A DNA stretch of 45,303 bases. Origin: Gnetum montanum (lineage: Eukaryota; Streptophyta; Gnetopsida; Gnetales; Gnetaceae). Under the pieces are notes generated by a model. It was not told the DNA's origin. It saw nothing but the letters and a program-made list of their open reading frames with translations, and made no database searches. The translations under genes were made by a program, and so were the position numbers. The DNA is taken from positions 6,000 through 51,302 of the forward strand of contig MNCI01010115.1 in NCBI GenBank assembly GCA_015680685.1. Reading direction: 5' to 3'. Positions within the stretch are counted from its first letter, which is position 1. Every line of letters begins with the position of its first letter. Positions 34,109-44,276 of the stretch are shown here, piece after piece.

Positions 34109-34429
34109 GAGTGGAATTATTTCAAAAAAAGAGGGGTTGTACTCCCATCTATTCCAATGGACTCGTTCATAGTCCTGCTTTGCTTCCAAATCAAGGTAAT
34201 CCACTAGTAGATCTGCTTGGAGTTTGGCACAAAAAAATTGTATTGTTGTGGCTTAGTATGACTCACTTTGGTTGGATTGTGGTATCAAACATGTTAGACA
34301 TTAATGTGGAAGGTTGATCTAGATTTATATTTATAGATCAGGTTGTGAAAGTTGCTTTTTGCAAAAAATGGCTAACTTTGAAAACTACAAAGAAAAAATG
34401 ACTAAATCTGTAGATAGCAGGAAAATGTC

Positions 34430-34505
34430 TAAGTGTAAAAATGTAGAAAAAATGCTAAGTATGAAAATGTAGAAAAAATGCTAAGTGTGAAAACTGCTAA
34501 AAAAT
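34430..34505. repeat. 26-bp tandem repeat, about three copies
   Basis: Copies start at 34430, 34456 and 34482: TAAGTGTAAAAATGTAG plus AAAAAATGC. It lies in the 5' untranslated leader of D. Confidence 0.85.
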
Positions 34506-34663
34506 AACCAACTCTGGTACTACGCTCCCTGCGTTGGAGCTTACTATGCTATAGCTTCTCAGGCTTGCTACGCTAGAGCTTGCTATGCTCTAAGAACTTG
34601 TTATGCTTTCTAGAACATCCAAAGCTTTGACCCAAGTGTTCATGCAAATAGAAATGGTTCAGG

Positions 34664-34680
34664 CCCTCCTTCTAGTGCCA
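34664..34680 (-). other. Primer-binding site of element D
   Basis: On the minus strand, TGGCACTAGAAGGAGGG lies five bases after the end of the 5' LTR. Starting TGG is required for pairing with the CCA end of a tRNA. I did not identify the tRNA; TGGCGCTAG before decay is likely. Confidence 0.55.
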
Positions 34681-34685
34681 AAAAT

Positions 34686-35889
34686 TATAACATCTGAAAA
34701 CATCGATGGCTAGAACACTAAGTGGTTATCAGGCATACATCCTAACCCTAGATCCGTATGAGGGCCATGCTGGAGAGAATGGAAATGGAGTGCCCTAAAA
34801 AGTTTAGTAAATCAGATAGGGACTTACATGGTGTACAATATTGTTTTTTGAATAGTAATTTCAGAATGTAACACGTGGGGGTTGGAATGAGAGAAAACAT
34901 AGCACACACTATAGTAGAAGCATAGCAACATACATAACCAGGAAAATGAACATGAACCAGTACTCGATAATGCAAAGTATATGCTATGAAAAAATAGAAT
35001 GAGAATTTGGGTGAGGAAATGCACTACCCCAAAAATCATGGAATTAGATTTTTGTTTAAATAATGGATGTGTATAATTGGTGTGCAGTGTTGGACAAGCA
35101 TATTTGGGCAACCGAACTATATGGTCACAACTTCTAGGATGTTGTAGGCATGATGCTGACAAGCACAAATGAGTCGATCCTTGCTAAACTAAGAGCTACT
35201 ACATTGGAGTTGAAGAGAGATTTGGGAGACTCCAGTGCTAGGATTTACTGATCACCCATATTATGCTCGCCAATCTCTTTCTTGCCCTTCGTCTTCAAAA
35301 TGCCAAATGCCAAGTGCTTAAAAATGCTCACATCCAAGGAATTCCAACCACTTGTGAATGCCAATGGTCAAGGAATGTAACCACTAGGAAATGCCAACAG
35401 TTAAGGAATGCCAACCCTTGGGGAATGATAATGGTCAAGGAACCTAACTGCTAGAGAATGCCAATAGTTAAGGAATGCCAACCCTTGGGGAATGCCAATG
35501 GTCAAGGAATGTAACCATTGGGAGAATGTCAACGGTCAAGGAATGTAACCACTGGGAAATGCCAATCCTTGGGGAATGCAAATGGTCAAGGAATGTAACC
35601 CTTGGGTTCCCAAGGTATTTTTAGGGCTAGGGTTAGCCCAAAATGTGGATGAAGTGCCATTTGGCAGTGCAGTGGTTGGGACCAGGCTTATGCTCATCCC
35701 ATGTTACATGCGGGACACATGATGCTTGCAGTGTGAAGCTGGCTATGCTGTGCTACATTGCATAGCTTGAAAACTATGCTATGTTGTGCTTTCTACATAG
35801 CATGACATGGTGCTACGTTGTGCTATGCTACACATTGTAACATGATGCTACACTAAAAGTGCCAAGACCTAAAATTTTGTTGTGTTTCA
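34686..35889 (-). repeat. Element D 5' LTR (1204 bp; right on the plus strand)
   Basis: Pairs with 27819-29033. Its 3' end is TATA (from TGTA on the plus strand), one transition. It has 16 minisatellite units (35338-35606), a decayed TATA area near 35618 and the TATGCTA-rich block at about 35735-35860. ACGCG (35890-35894) follows as the right target duplication. Confidence 0.9.
35338..35606. repeat. 17-bp minisatellite in D 5' LTR, 16 units
   Basis: Same unit family as 28465-28750; the two arrays differ by about one unit and in unit order. Confidence 0.9.
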
Positions 35890-35945
35890 ACGCGTGAACG
35901 CTTGTGATTCGTATGGTTAAGCATAGGGGTATTTTCTACTCATCA
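35890..35945 (+). repeat. Element C 3' LTR, right end
   Basis: After the ACGCG target duplication, the sequence TGAACGCTTGTGATTCGTATGG to CTACTCATCA completes the C LTR in register with B (19569-19622). ATAAT (35946-35950) would be the right copy of the C target duplication. Confidence 0.88.
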
Positions 35946-36640
35946 ATAATATTAATCAATGCTTATTATTTTAGAAAATAAATGAATAAATTATGGTGTT
36001 TGAATGTATCTCTCATCATCATTATTAGAAAATAGGAATTATGTGAAGAGTTTCTCAGAATGAATGTTTTTCCAAAATGAAGAAAGAAACTTTAGAATGA
36101 TATTTTTTAGATTTTAATGAAGAAAATTAAAAGATGATGATGAAGGCCCAAAAGACATATTTGTCAAAATAAAATTAAATAAGGTATTTTATGGGTATAT
36201 GTAATTGATAATATCTATAAATACTCATTTAAAATTTTAGAAAAAAATATTTTAGCCAACCCAAGTTTAGTCCTAATTATTGTATCATGTTCCTTACCCA
36301 TTTCTATAAGTAGAATGCCCTTTATTTCCTTTATAATAATGAAAATAATCTTGATGAATACATGAGCCTCAAATAATTGATAAATTTTTGCATTTTCTTA
36401 ATAATTTTATTATGTTGATGAATTAAACAAATAATTTCTAGTACTAACTTCTCTTCTTTTCTCTTATTCTCTCTTTTTCCAACTCATGTACCAAATATGC
36501 CAATAAAGTAATGAGATTAATTAATAAATAATGATAAAATTCATAACTTAATATATGCTTCCATCTAATGTTGTATGCTTTTATTTTCTATATGATTAGC
36601 TAGTTATCTATGATATGTTTGTGTGTTACCATGTAGTGCC
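35946..36640. other. AT-rich sequence flanking element C, unassigned
   Basis: No gene, RNA or repeat recognised. Either older host DNA or part of the copia element G upstream region. Confidence 0.4.
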
Positions 36641-39172
36641 ATGTTGGTTCAAGTATTTCTTTTTTTAAATTCATTCTATATGTGTATCCATGTATCTTGT
36701 CAATAAATATATAAAAGGGAAGAGTCAATGAAGTCTAATATGGATCCTCATTTCCATGTGTAACTCATTTCTTTCTTAGAACCACTCATGAATAAAAGTC
36801 TCTCATCCATATGTTGAAACCACATCCAGTATACATATGAAACATTCTTATATGTTAGGAACACAAGTTCTTCTTCATTGTAATTTAAATGTGGACGAGT
36901 TGTGGTGATTTGTAGTTATGATCAGAGTTGACCATGCTCTTCAATACCCCCTCCATTTCTATATGTTGATGTATTAGGTCTTCTTTCATGTTGAGGCACT
37001 CCATTGTAACAAATTGAAATGTTTGAAGGGTAATAAAATTATATTGAAGTATTACCTCCATCTCATTATCTCAATTTCATTTCATGTTTAATATCATTAT
37101 GTTCCATTTATTTATTCTATTTTAATTTCATATATTAATTTTTTTGTTGCAATATCATTATCTTTCATGGTTTCATTTCATTTAATATCATTATTAAGAA
37201 AAGATTGAAAGCTTAAGTCTGTTAGGGCATAGACTCCATTGTTGGTCTTATTTCTCCCTTTATTTCCATTAGATTTATTGTAGGTCTAAGCTGAGTCATA
37301 GTTAAGAAGGATAAGAATTGGTATTTGTGCAAAAGGTAGTATATGAGACAAGTACTTTCTAATTTAACATGTAACTTAAGAAACAAAGTCATATACTTCA
37401 TTTACTTTTATTAAATTGAAAAGAAAAAAATTGAATTATTTTATTTTTTTAAGAATTAATGGGTGATTGTACATGTTTTTAGCCCCAATTCTTCCTCATT
37501 TTTTATAAAAATATTATTAAGTTTTATGATTAAGAAATGATTCGTAGAATGATCCTAATTATTTCATATATATTGGATCATCATACCATTATGTAAGATG
37601 CTTGTGTTTCAATAATAAAGAGTTCTTATGAATTTTTCTAGTCATTTTAACTTTTTATTTTCTCTTATTTGAACTCAGTTATACTTAGCTTATTTCATTG
37701 TTTTAACCCTTTCTCATCAGCATTCCTTATACATAACAAGTTCTCATCAATATCTTCAATCATGCCCATCAATAATTCATTAATATCAATAATTTTTTCA
37801 AGCAACATCTACTTAATTTAATCTAAATATTCAATAATTAGAAGATTAATAGTTATTATATTTTTTACATTATCATTTAACTTAAATCCAACTCAAGACT
37901 ACTTATATCATCATCCTAGATTAATCATCTATCATAGGTGATATCAAAGATTGAAGTCTCATAAATGATTCATCATAAAATTATTTAAAATTCAATTGTT
38001 TTAGTTCACCATGACCTAACCATATCTTTTAGTATTCCTAGTTTATAGACTAAGACTTGTCGTTATCTTTTGGTATCCCTATAATTAAACCACAAGGTCT
38101 CCACCACTCGTGGTTAACAAATTCATCTTAGACATTCAACCAAGACTTAACAATGATCCATGGTTATCAACCATAGCATATAGCAACATACCATTACTTA
38201 TGGCAACATAAAATCATGGTGTGATTAAGGAATGATTAGCTTTTAACTTTTAATAGATTATAGGACATAGGATGCCCTCATGGTATTCTTAGATTTTTTT
38301 TTTTTTGCTTTGTTTCTAGCCATCATGATCCATGGCTTGTTGCTAGTTTAAATACTATGACTCTTAATAAATAAATTTTCCATATTTTGATCAATTTCAA
38401 TATATCATTATAATTACAGTGAAGAACAAACATCATCATCATTGCTATAAATTTCCATTATCCAAGATTTTATCATAAACATGATCAACATTACTAGTTA
38501 AATCCTACATTTAAGTGTATATTCAAGAAAAATTCTTATGCTTCTATGTTTCTATAGCCTTTTTCATGAATCCCTTTAGTGCCCAAGCTCCTTGTGTTAT
38601 AAACATAGAATATCAACCTTTAACATAAAGTTTTGAATATTTATTCTATACTACTATGATTTTATTATGGTACCATCATCAATCGTAGTGATTGTAGCTA
38701 CTACCAAAACCTACTTAGTAGTTATGGTCTTCTCATGGTATGTTATTTCAAGTCAATCTCTACTATACTATAAGTCACAGAAAATTTACAATGCCCTTCT
38801 ATATCTATAGAAATAATCTATATTCCTATCATCTTAACATTATTATCATGTTAGTATCAATGGGAGTTATGCCTAGTTCCCTATCAACTTATGTTTATAA
38901 ATTAAGAAATTTCATTATCCATTTTGGCTCCATTATGACTTGTGATGAGCTTTTAACCACATCACATCTAACTTAAAAATTAGAATAAAGAAAATTATAA
39001 GCATAAATCCAATCATATTGTAGTTACAATCTATTACAGAGACCTACTATGATCCTACGATGACCTCTTACAAATTATGGTCAAGTTACAATCTATAAAA
39101 AATTCCAAAAATTAGAGTTCTGCATAAGAACAAGATATCTTAGATTCCATAATGACTTTCTTAAATCCAACA
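36641..39172 (+). repeat. Probable 5' LTR region of copia element G
   Basis: The right border is firm: CCAACA ending at 39172 is followed two bases later by a primer site. The left border is not. TG starts that could pair with ...TCCAACA are TGTTGGTTCAAG (36642), TGTTAGGAACAC (36853) and TGTTAGGGCATAG (about 37219). No second LTR is in the window to decide. A 14-base T run lies at about 38288-38302. Otherwise AT-rich and non-coding. Confidence 0.45.
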
Positions 39173-39174
39173 AG

Positions 39175-39186
39175 TAGTATTAGAAC
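39175..39186 (+). other. Primer-binding site of copia element G
   Basis: TAGTATTAGAAC differs from TGGTATCAGAGC by three transitions, the initiator tRNA-Met site of most plant copia elements. Confidence 0.7.
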
Positions 39187-39209
39187 AAATATATTTTGAG
39201 TTAAAGGTT

Positions 39210-40270
39210 ATAATAAAGATGAAGATGTTAGAAGAAGTGTCTAAGTACTCCATGACTTTCTATGATAATAAGGACTTCATCTAGTGATATATGTTGATGA
39301 AAACACTATTTGAGCTTTATGAATATTGAAAATTTATTGAGAAATGCTTCCTTGAGCTCATTTCTCAAGGATGAATTTCTCCCAAAATTAAGCAAGGAGA
39401 TATCATGAAGTTAAGAAGAAGAATTCCATAGTTAAGATAATCATTTATAGCCTTTTAAGTATGAACATTGGGGTCAAAATCATAAATAAAGATAATACAA
39501 ATTCTTGTTATGATGCTCTTATCTAAAAGTATCACAACTCTAGTAATATCATACAATTAAAACATTTGAAGATAAGGGAATATTTCATATCCTTAACATG
39601 ATAAGAGATGAATCAAATATTGCTTTGTTTAAAGGATGTATACCATTTCTAGAGATTTGAATACATTTCAAGTTGTCCATATACAAGATTAAAGAGTCTA
39701 AAAGATGAGTTAATTTCTTTATAATTATTCCAATTATAGGTCCACTATTGTGATCATTATGGATATAGATAATTTAAATACTCTTATCATTAATAGGTTG
39801 GTAACTTACATGAAATCCTTGGATGAGTTGGAGTACAAGAAAAATTGTAAAAATTAAGCCTTTTACTCCTACTAGAAAAGAGAAGGTAATAAAGAAATAG
39901 AAATATGTAGAGGAAGATGGAATAACAATTAGTCCCAAAATCAAGCTTCAAGCAAAGGATAGTAATAAAATTACTTATTTCAAGTGAAAGAGGTAGAAGA
40001 GGAGGTAGAGGCTTCTATAGAGGAAGAGGCTACATTCATCACAAATATTATGAAGGTTAGAGGTTTGATCAAAATTAGAAAGAAGGCAAGTGGTGTCTTA
40101 ATTACATGATGTAAGGGTATAATGAAAATAAAATTTGATACAAAGTATGCTTTCAAACCTACTCTTAAATAATGGACATATAAAAGCATAATATGATCAT
40201 GCTTCTACAATAGCTACTTAATCAAATGATAAGGATATGAAAGTTCAACAAAAAGGTACAAATTATTCAA
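39210..40270 (+). pseudogene. gag: Element G gag remnant (Ty1/copia)
   Basis: Heavily decayed. Recognisable pieces are the N-terminal copia gag region near 39300, STIVIIMDIDNLN-type helix segments at about 39735, and a basic RGG-like stretch SERGRRGGRGFYRGRG at 39986-40035, placed just before the zinc-knuckle region as in copia Gag. A Cys-x..His knuckle relic lies near 40140-40190 but lacks several residues. Assignment rests mainly on the protease that follows in register. Confidence 0.65.
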
Positions 40271-40450
40271 CCTTCATGTGTGATAAGGATTTCAATGTTT
40301 AATCATGGATCCTTAATAGTGGTTGCTTCAACAACATGACTTCTAATATTTTCAAGTTTATCAACCTCAAGACGGTAAATTTGGAATCATTAATGTAGAA
40401 GTGAGGCCTTTTTTCCAATCAAAGAACTTGGAGATTGCATCCGTAGGAAT
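40271..40450 (+). pseudogene. Element G protease, first half, cut by element F
   Basis: SWILNSGCFNNMTSN is the copia protease active site W-x-L-D-S-G, with Asp replaced by Asn (AAT 40315-40317), one G-to-A change. The frame later carries NLEIASVGIG, ending at the F insertion. The second half resumes at 44277. Confidence 0.8.
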
Positions 40451-41484
40451 TGGTATAGGAACACCTCTTCCAATCCCCTTATTCAACCCTACATGTTGTG
40501 TCTTTTTGTGTTGACTTTGTTGAGGATGATTCTTAGATCTTTTGACATATTTTAAAGTGGTTTTTGCTCATTTTAATGAGTTTAGGAGGTTCCATGATCT
40601 ATGGGGACTTATTAGGAGGCATCCAAAGGCTCCCAACATAAAAAGAAGAACTTTTATTTTTGGCACCTTTAGAAGAGATATCTTCCTAGAATGATAGATG
40701 TCTTCCTAGAGATGTTGCTCTTGAAGAGTAGATGTCTACGAAAAATAGTAGATGTCTCTTTTGAAAGTAGGGCTTTCATAGTTGGTGTTCTAGAAAAGCT
40801 AGAGATGACCCAGACACATGAGGAAACTTTTGAAAACACCATTCTAATTTGGAAAATAGCCAAAGCTAGATGGAAACCAATGAAGCAAGATAAAAACAAC
40901 CAAGGAGAAGGTGAGAGGACTTGGGAAACATATAAAGAACCTCAAGTTGAGTTGAGGAAAGGTTTCTAGGATTTTTACCTTCCAATTGATTATAAATATT
41001 AATGTAATTCATCATTATAAGTGTCATAGTGCCAAGTGTCACAGTGAAAAGGACTGTAGTATGAAGTGCCAAAGTGCCAATGGTTGAAGTGCAAACACTA
41101 AAGATTAAACATCCAAATAAAAGGCAAGAGAGAGAGTTCTTGAAGGAACAGATCTTCTGCAAGGAAGTTGAGTGAAAGTAAGGGAGAGCACTTGAGAGAG
41201 GTTAGGAGAATCTCTTATAAGTTTCTTGTATTGAGCTTGGGCTCCATTGTGAGCAATCAAGGATTAAGAAAGAAAACATGTGGTCTCTAAGATCCTTGAG
41301 AGAGTTGTGAGTTAAGCTTGGCTTCTCATCTTTGATGTATTTCCAATGCATTTATACAATTCTTTTAATATAATGGATATGTTCTCTATTTTATTGTGTT
41401 ATTCTTATTTTCTAAGCTAGATATACTTGGATGTTGTGGATTGGGTCCTATTGGCATCTATCAAGGTGCAACACCCTTGCACCA
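40451..41484 (+). repeat. Element F 5' LTR (1034 bp)
   Basis: Pairs with 43256-44276. It starts TGGTATAGG and ends CCCTTGCACCA; from both copies the ends are TGGTGTAGGG..CCCTACACCA, a 10-bp inverted repeat. TATAAATA at 40991-40998 is kept in the partner. Beyond it, GTGCCAAGTGTCACAGTGAA and related short GTGCCAA/AAGTGC echoes occur at 41025-41090. Confidence 0.9.
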
Positions 41485-41487
41485 GAT

Positions 41488-41501
41488 TGGATTTAGAGCA
41501 A
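41488..41501 (+). other. Primer-binding site of element F
   Basis: TTGGATTTAGAGCAAGG at 41486-41502 covers a TGGTATCAGAGC-type initiator tRNA-Met site with few changes, just after the LTR end. Confidence 0.6.
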
Positions 41502-41617
41502 GGTTTGGAGGTTTCACCACTTCTATGTTGAAGCTTGATGTTTTCTTTGAATGAAAGGAACATTGTTGTGGATATTTTTGTATCTTCTTTTGGATATCAT
41601 TCTTCATGCTTCAAGTA

Positions 41618-42843
41618 TGGCTCCAAAGAATAAGACATATCAAGAGCTTAGTAAAGAGCTTTAAGAGTCTAAGGATTTCTTTAAGGCTTATGTGGCTAAA
41701 ATGCAAGAAGTTCTTCCCAAAGTAAATGTCCACAAGAACTAAGGTTTTGCAAAAACTTCAGAAATAGATATGAAGAAATTCAAGACTAACATGGAAAATA
41801 TTTTGAGAAGAATTAATAGAATATCTTCTCTCCATCTAGAAGGAAACAAAGATGAAGGGTCTAATGAAGTAGATATTAGTGAGAAAAGGGGTTCTCAAGT
41901 ATCTCTTATTAAGTGGAGTGCTCAATACTCAAGGGTTCAAGGGAGGGAACCAAGAGCTTTGTAAAAGAAACCAAGAGATCTTCAAAGTATAAGATGGTGT
42001 ATGCTACTAATCAAGGAGAGTTCCTACCTCATGAGTCATGGGAGGTAAAGGATCAAAGCCAAGAGAGTGGCAATGATTAAGGGACTTCTTCAAGTAGGAT
42101 CAAGGGTAGCACTAGAAGGTATGATACTCATTCTTTTTGTAATTTTTCTACACCTTATGGAAAGGGAAAGAAGATTCTAAGTCAAGTTGAGACTATCTAA
42201 TGGGCAAAAGGTGAGCCTTCTAGCCAAGGTATGTGGAATAATAATTTCTTTAATGATGTTTTTCAGTTTACCTTTTGAGTTGTTACCTCCAAAGTAGGAT
42301 GAAGAGCTTGTTGTTGATTCCTTTGAAGAAGATAAGCCAATGGAATTGGAAACTCCTATTTGGAATCTTGAACATTCAAGCTTTGATGAGATTGGGTAGC
42401 CACATATTGAAGATCATGTTGAATCAAAGATAGATGGGAGAAGCCATGAAGAGGCAAGTAATAGTGAGCTTGATCTTGTTAACGGTAGCAATATCTCTAA
42501 TGTTGAAGCTAGTGTGATGGATGCTAGTTTTTCACTTTCTCTTGGTAGTGGTTTGTTCAATGGTAATGGTGAGGATCATGATTATTATGGTGATTGTGAT
42601 GGGATTGAATGTCAGGTTATGACTTTTGAGGCCATTTTTAGTAAGAGGAAGGATAATAATGATAAACTGTTTAATGATGATGGCTATTGGGATAGTCATT
42701 GTGAGAAGGTCATTATTCATATAAGTGAAGACATTGATAATGATATGATTTTCTATAATTTGAAGATGCTTTCTATTCATTATAAAAATGATAAATTTTT
42801 TAATTGTAATTATGGATTTTATTTTCTTGGCTATAAAATGTAA
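41618..42843 (+). pseudogene. Element F internal ORF remnant, gag-like, product not recognised
   Basis: ATG 41618 opens MAPKNKTYQELSKELQ-like charged sequence (with stops), then MKKFKTNMENILRRINRISS (41770-41964). A second frame (41996 to about 42280) has Ser-rich STRRYDTHSFCNFSTPYGKG. From 42297 an acidic region (ELVVDSFEEDKPMELETP) leads to an Asp/Asn-rich open stretch 42514-42843. Coiled coil, then polar linker, then acidic domain can be described, but no Retrotrans_gag, protease or polymerase motif is seen. The 1.77-kb interior is too short for pol. Confidence 0.55.
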
Positions 42844-43255
42844 ATGCAACATTAAGGTAATCTACATGGTGGTGATGAGAGGAAGCTAAGTTGTAGTCTT
42901 CCAAACACTAAGAAGAAATGGTGAAGAAGTGGAAAAAGAAGCAAAGAAAGGATGTTGGATTAAGAAAGTCTAATCCTTTTTCTTTTTCTTTTTCTTTATT
43001 TGTTTCAGATTTAATTCATCATGGGGATGCAAGAAAAGCATTCCAAGGAGATGATCAAATGAAGAAAGAATGGTGGATCATGAAGACAAGCCCCCATGAG
43101 CAAGGAAAGCTTAGAACCAAAAACTCCAATGATATTTATTCTCATATTTGTAATTCATTAAGTCATGATTATTAAATGGCCTTCATTCATGGGGGCATTG
43201 TTCCTTCCAACTTGTAAAAGGTCATGAAGCATGACATTTTTAAGTGTGGAAAAGC
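42844..43255 (+). other. Element F 3' interior
   Basis: A short basic frame (42918-43175, starting MVKKWKKKQRKDVGLRKSN) may be the C-terminal part of the F product. TTTTTAAGTGTGGAAAAG (about 43237-43254) is the likely polypurine tract before the LTR. Confidence 0.5.
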
Positions 43256-44276
43256 TAGTGTAGGGACACCTATTTTGATTCCCTTGTTCTATCCTACATG
43301 CTATGTGTCTTTTTATGTTGATCTTTTTTAGGATAATTATTTGATGTTTTGGCTTGTTTCAAAGTGTTTTTGGCTCATTTTTATGAGTTTAGAAAGTTCT
43401 AGAGTCTATGGGTACTTGTTAGGAAACATCTAGAGGCTTCCAACATCAAAAAAGCACTTTTATTTTTAGCATATTCAAAAGAGATGGCTCACCAAAAAGA
43501 AACCAAAGATGTCTCCCTTGAAGGGTATACATCTAACAAAAATAGTAGACTCTCCCAAAAGTAGGGCTTTCATAATTGACATCCTAGCAAAGCTAGAGAT
43601 GACCGAGATGCATGGGGAAACTTCCAAAAACACCATTCCAATTCAAGAAATAGCCAAAGAAAGATGGAAAAAACTAGGGAGAAGGTGAGAAGACTTGAAA
43701 AACATATAAAGAATCTCAAGTTAAGTTGAGGAAAGGTTTCTAAGGTTTTTAGCTTTTGATTACTTATAAATATTAATGTCATTTACCATTGTAAGTGTCG
43801 TAGTGCCAAGTGTGACAGTGAAAAGGACTTTAATGTGAACTGCTAAAGTGCCAAAGGCTAAAGTACAAATGTCAAAGGTCAAACATCCAAATAGAGGGAA
43901 AATGAGAGGGCTCTTGATGGAGGAGAGCTTGTGCAAGAAGAGAAGTTGTTTAAGGAATTTAAGTGAAGGGTAAGGGAGAGCACTTGAGATAGGTTACGAG
44001 AATCTCTTATAAGTGTCTTGCATTGAGATTATGTTCCATTGTGAATAATAGAGGATTAAGAGAGGATAACTATGACCTCTAAGATCCTTTGGAGAATTTT
44101 GATTTAAGAGTGACTTCTCATATTTGATGTATTTTCTATGTACTTTTAGAATTCTCTTAATGTAAGGGATATTTTCTCTATTTTATTATGTTATTATTAT
44201 TTTCTAATCTAGATCTACTTCAAAGTTATGAATTGGATCCTATTGGGATCTATCAGGGTGCAACACCCCTACACCA
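43256..44276 (+). repeat. Element F 3' LTR (1021 bp)
   Basis: Begins TAGTGTAGGGACACC and ends CAACACCCCTACACCA. Collinear with 40451-41484, with TATAAATA at 43765-43772. The copia protease of G resumes directly after. Five bases on the left (GGAAT) and on the right (TTTTT) do not match, so no target duplication is evident. Confidence 0.9.

Noticed and set aside
36642-37230. Left end of the copia element G LTR
   Set aside because: Three TGTTRG starts are possible and no second LTR or target duplication is in the window, so I do not fix the border.
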